Part shown: in pieces, positions 1 through 12,500 of the stretch
Position numbering within the stretch: the stretch's first letter is position 1
Layout of the letters: each line of letters opens with the position of its first letter
Origin: Siderastrea radians
Lineage: Eukaryota; Cnidaria; Anthozoa; Scleractinia; Rhizangiidae
Direction of reading: 5' to 3'
Length of the DNA stretch: 64,000 nucleotides
NCBI GenBank assembly: GCA_964017195.1
Contig: OZ024895.1
Span: 45,595,673-45,659,672 of the forward strand
Program-made: the position numbers and the translations under genes
Notes under the pieces: model-generated
What the model saw: only the letters and a program-made list of their open reading frames with translations
The model's database searches: none
Told to the model about the DNA's origin: nothing

Positions 1-748
1 GACAGATCCTTTTAAGGATTCAGATGAGCTTCTCAATATCGCTACCGGAGTAGTTCTGCCGGAAGATGTGGCCCAGAACCTCGTCCGCAGTACCGAGAAA
101 AGCCGGCAGCAAATGAATGCCTTCGTCGAGAAGCGCATTAACAGCAACGCAGTGGGTTTCTGGGAACCGATTCCCAACATGAAGATCAAGACGTCCAGCA
201 GCACAAATAAGAAGATCAGCGTCAAATCCAGCGACAAGCTAGTGACTGTTAACGCTGACAGGGACTTGTTTGGCAGGCTCCTAATCGTATCAAACACGCG
301 TCAGACCCGTCTGAAAGAGGTGTTGAGCTCTGAACTGTCTCCAGTCCCTTATTCACTCGCAAACGCACACGGAAGTCTTAGAAAAGAGGCAACGAGCGTC
401 CTATGCTCTCTTCTGGAGAAAGACGTTAACGTTCAGTGACTTACAGCATCACAAAATCCAACTGTTGTAATCATCGACGGCATGGCTGTCATACAGATGT
501 CCAAGTCTGCCGAAGCAAGTACCTTTGGTGAGCTTTCCGAAAAGTACTACAACATCATCAGTGCCCCGCTCTTTTCCAACAACTGTGTACAAGTCCACGT
601 GGTCTTCGACCAATACTGGGAGAACTCCATTGAAGGAGGCGAGCATCAACGACCGGGAGCATCCGTTGGTCTCGAGGTGCAGATAGGAGGTCCTGCCACT
701 CCAGTACCCAGGCAATGGGGAAAGTGCATCGCCAATCCTAAGAATAAG
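1..748 (+). pseudogene. 5' exon of a PIN/CXC-type repeated gene family, with in-frame stop
   Basis: The frame starting at base 2 is open from the window edge to 748 except for one TGA at 437-439, so the gene begins upstream of this window. Translation resumes in the same frame after the stop with family-like sequence (VVIIDGMA at about 464-487, VHVVFDQYWENSI near 590-630, TPVPRQWGKCIANPKNK near 697-748). The exon ends at AAG followed by a GTATGG donor at 749, at a codon boundary. From memory this resembles a large uncharacterised cnidarian/invertebrate family; no function is established. The stop interrupts otherwise continuous conserved coding sequence, so I read this as a decayed copy. A sequencing error or read-through is possible but less likely given the second defect at the intron acceptor (916-917). 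Confidence 0.6.
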
Positions 749-917
749 GTATGGCTTAAATTACTTAATTTAACAAGTTTTACTCTTAACACTAACTTCC
801 TGTTTCGTTACCGGCAGTTTGAAGTTGTAATCGACATTTTTTTGTGTTTGATCTGAGTTTGAACTTTCATTATAGATTCAGATGTTCAGATTTTTTGCTA
901 CATATTTTTAACACTGG

Positions 918-1952
918 GTAAACCTGTGTGATTTCCTGTCGGCTGTGCTCTGCAGACTCGGTCAAGACCAGCTCCCCCCACAGAAGGAGCTTTTGAAAGG
1001 GGGTGGCTTCAGAGACGGCGAGAAAGCCGTGACTGTGACAAGAGGTCAGTGCAGGGAGGTCGAAGCACTCAGATCAAACCATGAAGGGGCTGACACCAGG
1101 ATGATCTTGCATGCCAACCACGCAGTACGGGCAGATAGACGACTCGTTATCCAGTCGCCAGATACTGATGTCCTCGTCCTAAGCGTTAGCCACTTCAGAA
1201 GTTTAGACTGCTCAGAATTGTGGTTTCGCACCGGTATGAAAGATCGACACCGTTTGATTCCAGTGCATGACATCGCCCATGCCTTGGGTGAAAAGATGTG
1301 TAGTTCTCTCCCTGGATTCCATGCAATCACAGGCTGTGATTCGACCAGCTCTTTGGCGGGTATCGGGAAGAAAAAGGCGTGGGATAGTTTCTGTCGTAGT
1401 ACTGACCACCAAGATAGTCTGTCTCTTCTCGGAGAGGAACAAGAGTTGAACATAACCACAGCTGGCAAGTGGGAAGCCTATGTCTGCAGCCTATATACAG
1501 CATCCAAGAAGACAAGCGCCGCAGATGAGCTGCGTTACCTCATGTTCTGCCAGAAAAAGCAGAAAAACGAAATGCTTCCACCGACGTCTGATTGTCTGCT
1601 TCAACATCTAAAGCGGTCAAACTACCACGCATTCGTGTGGAGACATGCTCTTGAAGAGTTGCAAGTTCTTGAATCACCAGAGGGTCGTGGAAAGGTGAGG
1701 GACGGAGAGCTTCTTGCACCATTCTTAATCACAAAAGCACCGGCACCTGGAAGCCTTCTCGAGCTGACGACGTGCAAGTGCAAGACGTCTGCCTGCTTGC
1801 GAAACTGCTCCTGCAGCAACACAGGACTTGCTTGCACAGAAGGATGCTACTGCATGGCAGACGATGAAGCATGCAAGAACCCGCACGGTCTGACTTGCAC
1901 CAGTGAATCAGAAGAAAGCGACGAGGAGCGCTTGAACTGTAAAAGAGTTTGA
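918..1952 (+). CDS. 3' exon of the same gene: PIN/H3TH-like region plus CXC-like cysteine cluster
   Basis: Open frame to a TGA at 1950-1952; a GTG-started reading from 945 gives 335 residues. Counting from 945, HEGADTR (46-52) and SPDTDVLVL (71-79) place acidic residues E47, D50, D73 and D75. GCDSTSSLAGIGKKKA (130-145) looks like the helix-hairpin-helix of FEN1/XPG nucleases, with D132. Cys 277-310 (CKCK, CSC, CYC) forms a CXC/tesmin-like cluster, followed by an acidic tail. This suggests a PIN-like nuclease fold joined to a DNA-binding cysteine domain, but the fold is my inference. The frame reads in phase with the 5' exon if the exon starts at 918, but the two bases before it are GG, not AG. 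The alternative acceptor CAG at 981-983 keeps phase but drops about 22 plausible residues. The locus is probably non-functional. Confidence 0.6.
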   Translation, partial: VNLCDFLSAVLCRLGQDQLPPQKELLKGGGFRDGEKAVTVTRGQCREVEALRSNHEGADTRMILHANHAVRADRRLVIQSPDTDVLVLSVSHFRSLDCSELWFRTGMKDRHRLIPVHDIAHALGEKMCSSLPGFHAITGCDSTSSLAGIGKKKAWDSFCRSTDHQDSLSLLGEEQELNITTAGKWEAYVCSLYTASKKTSAADELRYLMFCQKKQKNEMLPPTSDCLLQHLKRSNYHAFVWRHALEELQVLESPEGRGKVRDGELLAPFLITKAPAPGSLLELTTCKCKTSACLRNCSCSNTGLACTEGCYCMADDEACKNPHGLTCTSESEESDEERLNCKRV

Positions 1953-1974
1953 TGTTTAAGGCTTCCATCTTTAA

Positions 1975-2249
1975 AGGGACTATGTCACCCCAGGTGCATC
2001 CGCAAGTTGACGAGAAGCACTTTGAAATCGTTGGCCCAACTTTTTCAAATACCGTCAGAGAGTTCAAGAGGCTGTTATATCGCATTGGGTGTAAATGTAA
2101 ACATATATCGACTGATTTTGAAAAATTGTCTATATTCTACAGAAAGTGATTCTGGTTGTAGAAATCAAGCAAGTCTACGTAGAAATACTCCTCTTAAAGA
2201 GCGACCAACCGGACTCTACTGTGCATGTGCCCCAGCTGACATAGTCCCT
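1975..2249. mobile_element. TTAA-flanked MITE (piggyBac-like), family T
   Basis: The ends are inverted copies: AGGGACTATGTCA at 1975 and TGACATAGTCCCT ending at 2249. TTAA stands directly outside at 1971-1974 and 2250-2253, as a TTAA target duplication would. Interior arms are diverged but still partly complementary. It lies 19 bp after the stop codon of the upstream gene, so it probably sits in its 3' UTR. The ends resemble those of the elements at 41987 and 45578. Confidence 0.6.
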
Positions 2250-2454
2250 TTAAGAGGATCACTTTCTGTAGAGCAGCAATCGAGATTAGAAAGCATGATA
2301 AATGATTTAGCTTCACTTTCATGCTCAACAGTCCTCGTAAAGGCCAAAAATTGTTATAATCTTGTATATTTTCGTCTCAAAATGTAACCCACTGACCTAC
2401 AATGTGTTATAAATAAGAGATTTCGCAAGATAACATGCATACACGTATAATTTA

Positions 2455-3045
2455 TAGGTTCATTTGGCCTCTCAGAGGTCACGTGCTCGGTCACGTGACC
2501 TTAGTTTGCTTAGTTTGAGCATGACTGGGCCTTATATCATTGAGAGGTAACGATATCAGAAGTTTTTCTCCATAAACAACTTAAGATACAGCCGTAAACA
2601 GTAGTTACCTGACTGAGCCTCGTTCTCATGTTAACCCGTAAATGGGACAAAAATGGTAATTATTTCATTGTTTCAGGCTGAATAAGCTAGAATTTGGCGG
2701 AAACTGCGGAATGTATGACCCGTTCATAGAAAATAGCAGAATATCAATGGATAATTCATAGATTTATGATAGTGAAGACGTTTAAATATGCTATTCATAG
2801 CTCTAAAAGGCTATTTTGGCCTCTCAGCTGTCACGTGCTCAGTCATGTGACCTAAATCTGCATATTTTGCGCATGATTGGCATTCGTATCGTAAAGATGT
2901 AACTATATTTGAAGATTCCGGTCATAATAAACGTTAAGTTTAGGCATCATCAGTGGTCAAATGGGTGAGCCTCGTTTCCATGAATTTAATGACGTATCGG
3001 ATGACGTATAAAAATACCCCCTTAACTCGTAACCTATACCATAAT
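2455..3045. repeat. Diverged tandem duplication, period about 352 bp
   Basis: A block beginning TGGCCTCTCAG then GTCACGTGCTC at 2465 recurs at 2817. The later segments also match in order: a GCATGA-TGG stretch, then GAGCCTCGTT near 2615 and 2972. Identity is moderate, so the duplication is old. No coding potential was seen. Confidence 0.6.
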
Positions 3046-5990
3046 TCAACTCTACAAACTACCTGACATTGATCAGCAGGTCTTATTCTATCAAAATCCG
3101 CTATCAAACCTTTTCTGACCCGATCATTGTACGAAACCCTAATTTTGGTGTCTTGGCTTTTGGACTATATAAGTTACTTTTACATTTTACTTGTCAGGTC
3201 CGCAAAAGGACGCTCATTTATCGCTGTGGACTTGCTTATCTCAAAGGCGCTGGGTCCGACTTCCGAGGCATGGAGGGATGAGGAGAATTTACCCGGGAGT
3301 CACTACTTGCCCTAGGAATGACATGAAGGAAATTCACCACAACACTACCAACAACAACAACAAGCACCAGCGAGTTACCAGCAAGCACCGTGAGGTTTCA
3401 CTCGCGGTTCGCTGGCACCCAGTTGAGGGGGTATAGGGTATTTTTGTGAACCGTGAATAGCGATATTTATTTGGCGTAAAACGTGAAATGGCTGTTTTCT
3501 TTCTTGTGAAACGTAATTTGCTAAGCAGCCTCGAGCCGTAATAGGAAAGTGATTTTTAACATGATGAAAGTTCGTGTTTTAAAGTTAATGGCTTTACTGC
3601 ATGAAATTTAAATTCATTCCATCCTGGTTGGTTCACCGTAGTCGGGAGGTTCGAATGTACCATGTACCAAGCCACATTAATAAAACAGATTTAAAAAAAA
3701 AGAAAACATAAGCATTCCACATACATAAAAAAAAGATTGCGCAGCTAACATCATTGCAACCTAATGTCTCAATTTTTTTTACCAGCATTTAAAGCCAGCA
3801 ATTATTTGGCCGAAACTAAACTGAATTAAGGATGCGGTAACTACTCGTAATAATTTTGTTTTCACCATACATGGTGTGGACTTGGCCCGCCACTAATGTA
3901 AATATTTTGGCGCGTTAAATTTAACTGAGTTCTTTGGTTGCCTGCATGTATCACTGCATTTTCGCTTTGCATTGTACATCGTTTGGTTGTGGTTGATTGT
4001 TTTTTAACGGGTAACAGAAATTCGCACCAGTTGAATAGTTTTTATCTGACACTGGCTAGAAATGTTCGTTCCGCTAGTCTTTTATTGTATATATATTGTC
4101 TTTTTTTGTGTGCGAGTGTTTTTCAGTGGGTGTATATAAATAAATTCAGTGTAGACTGTGTCTGGTTCACTGATACATAAGTTTATGAATCAAATTTGTA
4201 AAATCGAGGGGGTGTTTTAGTTACAGGTATAGAACAGAGGCTGAACGAATTACTACCGTTCATTCAAAAATGAAAACCGAACAAAGAAAATGGGTCACTG
4301 TGTTTGTACAAGCACTTCTACGTTACATGAATATACATTGAATTTCGTATCAAACAACCCTTCACTGTAAGATGTTTGCTTATTGTGTACGTGAATAAAA
4401 ACAAGTAAGGGCCGATGGCATTAGATTGATGGTTGGGCAATTCCCTACCCGCATTCACTTGATGTGTGTGACAGCGGGACACGTGGAATGTAAAGAGAAA
4501 AATACATCAGTCCCTCTTTAGGTCGCTCAGGAACTTAGATTGTTCAAAGGACAAATAATTAATCTTCTGGAGTACAGTGGATCCGGACCCAATCGTGTCA
4601 AAGACCTTTGTAGGGTTTTAAAACGTGAGTTGGCAACGATAATTGAAGTTATATATATAATCATGGATGTGAGAACTGAGTCGTTAACAATTCCTACAGT
4701 ACAAGTTCAAAAATATCAATTCGCAAATTCGCAAATCGGATTTGGCCTTACTAATGGAAAGAGGGGACTGAACATTTCTTTTTTCTTAATTGATCAACGT
4801 GTTTTACATTGTGCGGTCTGGAGGGAGAAAGACAACGGAAAATCTAGCTTTTAGAAGAAATAATTCAAATTTCCGTTTTGTCAACACAACGGTAGGGTTC
4901 TCAACTTATAGAATTTTACAGTTCTACGCCCATCATTCTCGCGCACTTACAAGTGAACGTCGAAAATAACTGGGTAGAGAATTCCAAGAAGTTGACTATG
5001 GAGCTTTCTTTATATATTTCAGAAATGATCCCTCTTGCTAAGATAACTGGTTCTCATGTCAACTAGTACGCTACAAAGCTTTTGGACAATGTAAGGAGAA
5101 TCTTCAAAGTTTCTTAAGACCTCTGTGTTTCTCACCCTTGTGAAGCTTTGCTACTCCCTCGCTTAATTATCGAAGCCTTAAAACGTACGTATAGAATCAG
5201 TTTTTGAACAAATATTTTAAGGATTTAAACGTTTAAAGAGCCTAAATCCATTAGATGTCAAAATTCTCCCCCTAAAATAACTTGCACCGTCCCATTTTTT
5301 TCTGGCGGTAAAAAAATCAGCAAGGAAATAAAGCAAAAACTCAGAAAAGTTTTAAAAGAATCACATAATAGCGATTGAAAAGAGGTGAAAACACGTCCAA
5401 GTGGCGAAGTAATTAACAGATGTCTCATCCCGGCAAAGACACAATTGCGAACTGTTTAATTTAAAGTGTGAAAATTTTGGTGTTGGCTGAAGCTTGTATA
5501 GCACCCGTGTCTTTTACAGGTGTTCGTATTTCATGTTCTTTCAAACTATTGTCTGAATGAATGAACGAAACTATTACGCATGCGCGTAGCTTGTTTTGAC
5601 TTTGTTCAAATCGTTACACCCTGAATTCAAAACAATGAGTTAAATTTGGAAGGTGCAATTTTGCTGTTACATCTATTTTACATTAGCTATTGTCTCAGGG
5701 CAAACTATTTTACAAGATTATTCGGAGCATTTTCCAATTTCCCTGAAGAGGTTAGATAGAGCAAGAGTACAAACCACACATGGCTCGTCGCATAATTACT
5801 CAAGCCGCTGTCTGTCAAGTTCAAAACAGATTAATTTTTATCCTTTTATTTAATTTGTGTGATAATTTGCCAGACACCTTTTAAATCTTGGTTTAATTTG
5901 CTAAGTGGGAGTTTTGTGCGTTCAGTCCTAAGAGCACAAAAGTTAAAACAATAAAAACCCAAATTTTTTTGTTTGTAAAAATTGGAAAAC
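3046..5990. other. No gene recognised
   Basis: AT-rich non-coding sequence. The longest open frame (4540-4854) matches nothing I recognise and has no splice or codon evidence. A GTGAA/ACGTGAAATGG-rich patch at 3440-3560 looks like old interspersed repeat but cannot be assigned. Confidence 0.5.
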
Positions 5991-5994
5991 TTAA

Positions 5995-6395
5995 GACGGA
6001 TTCCGCTCAACGTTCGAGCAATAAGTGCAAAAAATATTTACCAAAAAACTACTCATAGCACGGTAACATTTTAAATGCTATTTGAAACATCTCACTCTAG
6101 TTCACTTGCCCAAGTGACCCCGCGATGAGATTCTCAAGCATTCTCAAGAAAATTAATTTCAAATCTCGTAAAAGTATGCTAAAAACGGGCGCCATTTTGT
6201 TTTGAACTGACATGAAGCGTCTTTTTAATTGAAATATGGATAACTTCAAATCCAATTTTCTCTCGCGGGGTCAGCTTGGGAGCAAAAGTAACGATAAGTT
6301 CTTCTTATCTGTTCTCAAAATGTGACAGTGCTGCAAGTATTTTATTGGTAACTTAATTTTTGCACTTACTGCTCGAACGTTGAGCGGAAATCGTC
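5995..6395. mobile_element. 401-bp TTAA-flanked foldback MITE
   Basis: Left end GACGGATTCCGCTCAACGTT and right end (complement) GACGATTTCCGCTCAACGTT match over about 40 bp. Complementarity resumes further in: GCCCAAGTGACCCCGCGA near 6108 pairs with sequence near 6260. TTAA occurs just outside both ends (5991-5994, 6396-6399), consistent with a piggyBac-type target duplication. The interior has no coding sequence; the arms nearly meet, so the whole element can fold as an imperfect hairpin. Confidence 0.65.
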
Positions 6396-6464
6396 TTAAA
6401 AGGACTCCATGAAAGTTCTGCGCATTTGAATTTGAAGTCACACTTTTTAAACACTTCATTCACA

Positions 6465-6570
6465 GACCCAAAAGCTAGAACCACTTTGTACAGCAAAGTA
6501 AACAGTACCACAGGAAAGTACTATTCAATAAATTTTGAATCGTCACACTTTAAGGTCTTATATAACAGTC
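6465..6570 (-). repeat. Single diverged monomer of the 106-bp repeat
   Basis: The minus strand carries the hallmarks of the unit in order: TAAAGTGTGA, a TACTTTCCTGTGGTACTGTT block, GTACAAAGTGGTTCTAG and the TGTG edge. See the array at 40764 for the exact unit. Confidence 0.55.
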
Positions 6571-9500
6571 TCCAAAGCTAAAACAACCTTAGTTCAATCG
6601 GGAGTGGCGTAGTTCAAACTACATTTAAATTACTTAACCCGATGCTAGTTGAGCGCCGCGAGCGAGTATTCCTGATTTATTATGTGTTTCGATCCCAGGC
6701 CGTTTCCAGAACAACCGATATTGCCTTGTAGACATTTCTCTTTTAAAAGAAATCGAAAACAAAAGGCTTCAGCACATGGCGTTCAAAAATTAGAGACGCG
6801 AATAAGATAAAAACTAAAAATAAAAGACAAATAGCGTACTGTTCTTTATTTAGCGTTTATTTCTCACAAGATAACTTAGACTTATTGGGGCCATTTCTTT
6901 TACATAATACTATCCCGTAATAGCTATCTAAAAAAAATTAACTGGCGTAATCAACTTGCACAATGAAAGAACAAAACCATTTCGTTCAATATAAAGCGTT
7001 TAGTATCTAAAGGGAACTAGAATATCTTAGAGCTTTTTTTTAATTTCAGTTTCAACCTGTATCAGTTCCTTTTCTAAAACAACTTAACGCTGTTACTTTA
7101 ATTCCTACACAATAGAAAACCAAGTCCAACCTGTCATCTCTACATAGCTTAGGAGCTAAACTTGCGTTTAACATGTTATCTATACCCGGGCGTAAAAGCA
7201 AGGATATGCCCTAACTTAAGGATAACTCATTTTGGCTTCATTTGATCCCCCTTCTCTACCGATGCCAAATTTATTTTCGGTCAGTTAATTAACCGACAGG
7301 ATCTTCCGTGTGATAGCCAATATAAATAATTTGATTGCTTGTATTGTGTGTTTTTCTTTTGCTTCACAAATAAACGCAATTTGGATGTGGACCTAAAAGA
7401 AACTTAAGATAATAAAATAAATACTCTTCAAAACACGTTTTAAACAGATCCTTTATTGAATTCTCTTTCGTTTTCTTCTGTAACAGCAATGTCTATCTGG
7501 ACATAGCGACCTGTAAGTGAACAGTAAAGTTAACGGGTAAACTATTTGAAGCGCGCTTCCTGGCAAACAAAATTGATTTATTTTTCCAGACAAGCGTCGT
7601 TCGTCGATGAGATACATGTAAAACGAAGTACTCTCAGCTGTCATTAATCTCCATGGTGAGTTACCCTTTGTTCTTTTGTTATATTTGGGCTAAAAGTTCT
7701 TTCCAAATAAATGAAAAAAGGGTAATCAATATTTGGAGCTTCACACAAAATGTCGCTCGCACATGAAAGAATAAATCTGCTTAAAACAAAAGGTTTCTTC
7801 AATGAAATCTCTATGGTATCTTGAAAACATATTATTTTGAGTGTTTTTCTTTTTCAATCATTCACGTACGTATTCCTCTTTTTGTACTTTTTTCAAAGTC
7901 AATGTAAAAGTAGTTTTTCTCTTTACAACTGAGATCTTTGCAAGACATTTGAGTACATTGATCAGAAATTAACGCCCGAGAAAACAAGTCCAAACGTGGC
8001 ATCCTTTGATAATGAAAAGGCTGCTTTTCTCATATGTATTTTACAATTATCTTTGATTTACGAGTTTTAAAAACAAGAAAAAGGCAAAAACAGAGATTCG
8101 TATGTTAAGAAACGAGAAGACCAATATTCGCAATTTTGACGCGTAAATTTCATGTGGGCGTCTTCAACGCTTTTTAAATAACTACTGTCTAAAATTATCG
8201 AGACGTATCACCTTATAAAGCAATTCAAATCTTCCTTGGGGTCTCGTGTTAACTGCGAAATCCTTTAGGCTTAGAAAAAGAAATCAAATTAATCGCACGT
8301 TGTTTATAGTAACCGCTCACTACCTTAGACGCAAAGTGGCAGCAAACATGACGCGCAACTGGAAACCATTCAACCATCTGCCACTTTAAAACAGGGCACT
8401 TTCATTCAGGGTTCAATTTCCTGGTAATGCATCGTTCTTGTTAAATTGCTTCTATAAATTGCTTTTTTTTTTTCGTTACTGTACTGTTCGAGGAATGAAT
8501 AATAAAGTTTGCGAAAGTTCTAATTTATGGTTTGTTTGATGATTGAGCAATCAGTCCTTAAGTCAAAATATAACCGTTTTAGTCGTCCAGTACCACCAGT
8601 TGTTTAAAGAGATTTCTTTGCGGTTAAAGTAAATATCATGTGATATTTTCATCCTTGTGGGAGGCATTTTGGAAACTACAAGCGTCAAAATGTTGTTTAC
8701 TGGGCGTATTTTTAAATGAAAGCTTGAATAGAAATGATTATTTTGCTAGCGATGTGGGCAGCGTTTAGTGGGGCAATTAAGGCGAAAAGCACTTTGAAGC
8801 AGACGGAATTATTCATTAGAAGTACCCTTAATTGCGAGGCCTTAATGTAATCCCTTCATAATGTCTGCTTCATTCATAATGGATTGTGTGCGAGTAAAGA
8901 AGATGGAAATTTGACTTTATTGTGAGATCGAAAAAAAGTTTACATTTAAGGTTTACCGATGTTGTGATTGAATAATAGTAAAGTATTAAAGTGCCACAAT
9001 AAAGAAAACAAATATAGGGCGCTTCCTTTAACATGCGGCTTCCTGCTTTCAAAGAGCTTTTACTACCTCAAGTAACATATCCGTATAAATAAGGTTCGCG
9101 ACAGCTGGCTTTTGAAGTTCTGTCCTCTTAGTACAAACCGTACAATTATTTCTTGCCATAAACACGAACAACTCTCCAATTAGGACACAAAACTGGGGCA
9201 CAATGTGGAATAATTAACGGGTTGCTTTGTTAAACAATATCGCTCTTTGCAACCTTTTTTCTTTCTTTGTGCGCTGCTCGGTGCGAGCATGCGTGCTTCC
9301 GCACGTGAAGCTCTTTGATTGGTCAGTTTTTGGCAGGTGCATTGCACATTACATTGCCCCTCGAGAAAACCATTTCAGTGTCAATCGAGGTCTTGATGCT
9401 CTCCATAGTTTTCTAACGACAATATTTACTTAGCGTTGAAACGTTGTTTAGCTACGATTCCAATATGCCAAAGTCATTCTTGGTCAAGAAATCATCTGGA

Positions 9501-12500
9501 CTAACAACGCCACACAGCAGGGGAGCAGAAGGTAAAACGATTTTTTGAAATCTTTGTTTGAAAGTAGCTAAAATCACGACTTTTACAAAATATTGTGGCT
9601 TGTAGATGTAACAACTATATGTCAAATATGCCCGCCCCAATCCGGCTAATTTTTCATAAGCGAATTTTCCACAGCTAAAAAGGTTAAAGAACGCAAGCAC
9701 TTTGGTTTGGAATCACACAGCCAAAACTACGCGGGTGATGAAATTAACTACAAGTTTTGACAGATCTCGGTGAACGAAGATCGCCGAAATTAATGCGATT
9801 CCCCGTGGATACTACCCTGAATAGAGTGCAAGTAACCTGCGCCTTAAAATCAACAAAGCCACTCTCACTTCAACTGTGTAAATAAAATCAATCCACTAAG
9901 CTAAAAAAATTGTTTGAAGTTGGATAACTTATCTTCGTGTATAATATAGAATATCGGACAATCAAACTCTTGTGAGAATCATTGTTTTCTAAGTGCTATA
10001 TTACGGTTAAACGCTTCCACTCCAAGAGGAAGATTTATTTACACGCAAGTCATCTGCACTCAAAATGTTAGACGTTTTCATGTGAAGCGCACATAAACCT
10101 GTTACAGTTTTCCGTCTAGCAGCACAAATCAGGAAATTGCGATAAAATTGCTACTGATAAAACTTTGTAAATCCCGTCAGATTATGAGATATCCGTAACG
10201 AAAAATGACCGCGAAACTGAAATTAAAAAGAACTAAGTACACAAAGAGTAGTTTATAAAACTGCATCATGTTTTTTATTAGTCGTAATTTTGCGGTAAAT
10301 AAACGAGTTTCTAAGAGTAACTCGCCTTGTAAATGGACAACCTAATGGAGCAATTGAAAAACAAAAAAATGCGAAAACAAATCTGATTTCTAAGTGAGTG
10401 TGGAATCCCTGCGGTGAATGAGTCACAAAAAGTTCTCTCTTTAACACAGGTGTTTAAAAGCGAACGATGCAAGCAAAGGCCCTTTTTAAATATTCATGTC
10501 TCTTCTCTTTACTTGTTTGGAGCATCGCAGGTTAAATCTTCTAACGATAAAGGAAAAGTTAAATTAACCCAGCAAAACAGGCTACCACCCGTTAAGACAT
10601 GTGCTTTAGAATAAGAGAGATAAGGAACAACTCGCAAGAAATTCAAACAAGATGTCAGGAGCATGTGTTTAAGCTTTGACCGCTAAATAAATAGGTGAGG
10701 AAAGTTTTCCGGAACGGCAGTTTCATATAAAACAGGCAACGGAGCATGAAAGCACGAAACAATGACGACAACGAATGACTCAATCTTGAACAAAAATTTA
10801 TTTCTCTTAACTAATTTTTTTAACGCCTTAAGTTTCGGAATATCATTTTCATTTAACCGCAGTGTTTGGCTCGTAAGCTTTGTGTGAAAAATTAACGATT
10901 TCCCAGCTTTAAGGATTGCCTTATATTTATTGTCATAAAGTTCATGTTATGTTATGTTATGTTATGTTGTCAAAACGTAAACGGGTGAAAAGGTTTGAAA
11001 TGACCAAAAAAGAAGAAGAAACGTAAAATCTTTACGTAACAACTGGCATTAGGATTTGCTTCAGGCTGAAGTTTCAATTTGCGAAAGTGAAAGTTCGCTC
11101 ACGATTTCAAAATTCGGCTTAAGTTTAGGTGTGGATTAAGCATTCTAACTCTGCTATTAATTTCACGCCTAAAACTATCGCCATTGTTTTGCCTTTCTTT
11201 ATTCGCGGCATGTGGAACTTTAGACTAAGCAACGCTCTCAAACCTATAAGAATTAACTGAATTAATTTCTTCCTCAAAAATACAATTGGCTTAACTGACA
11301 AATTGATTTATTGCTATGAATCACTGAGGCCTCACACATGGAATTGCGGATAAATTTAAACGAATTCTGTTCCCATGTACACTCGCTAGGTGGCAACGGT
11401 TCGATTCGTACAAAAATTTGTGCTTTGAAAACAAAAATTTAATTTACTAATTGTATTCGAAAAAGACAAAATGAATGTACATCCCGACTTTAGAATTCAC
11501 TTTATTCATTGTGTGAGCAATAACAAACAATATCGTTTGCGGTTTTGTATGTGTTGATTGAATTCGGGTTTCAACTTTATTTTGACTTATTCAGTCAAAC
11601 GTTAGCTTCTTCCCAGAAGAAAAACCGATCTATATTTCATATTTCACATATTCAATTTGCAAAGGTGGCAAATATATTCAAATAATATGGTTGTCAATTC
11701 TAAAATACACTGACTAATGACAAAAGCATCCCAAGAAAGTATACTCTTTAAGGCTTTACAGCGTATGCACTTTTAGGCATCTAGCAAACTGGTTGTACAA
11801 TCAATTTTTTTAAAAATCAAATCAAATCTAATATTTGATTTTAAATATAATTCCCTTTAGACTCAAAATGTCTTGGACGATCGTTGGTTCAATTCTCTTT
11901 GTTCAAAATTTTCGTTATTTTGAATTTTTTCGAGTCAGTTGCAATATCATGAAATGAAGTATTTTTTGCGTATTTTGTTTATATGTTTGAGGAAACAGTT
12001 ACTGAAAATATCAAAAGATAAGTCTACTAAAATATTCTTTTAACGACTTCCTCGCTTCCTTTAAATTATTGCCTGGCTATGAGCACTTGCTGATCACTTA
12101 AAGGCCAATACCATTGTTACAAAGGCAATTCGAAAACTTCCCTCGTGTGAAGTTCAAGTCTTTGTTTGAAAACTGCCGAAAGGATAATTCAGGTTTGAAT
12201 GGTTAGAGAAACAGAGAAAAGCCAAATAAACTTTAAACTGACGCCGATGACGCTACGAAAAAGCAATATCTTTCAGGAACAGGAAGGAACGTTTGGCACT
12301 TTTCTCAATGAGCGTTCAATATTGCTTGCAAGTTGACACCGATTTCAAGTCCTAATTATATTTGCTAGAATAAGCTTGGCTTTTTCTTGACACAAGTGTT
12401 TGGTCGTCTTTGAGTTGATGTCTTTGATATTTTGAAAACATGAGCTTTTACAAAAATGGGAGTAAGCTAAGACTTTAATGATGCATTTGGAGCAATTTTC

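Noticed and set aside
3645..3665. B-box-like AGGTTCGAATGTACC
   Set aside because: The last two B-box bases do not match and no A box lies at a suitable distance.
4540..4854. 104-codon frame
   Set aside because: Unrecognised product, AT-driven composition, no supporting signals.
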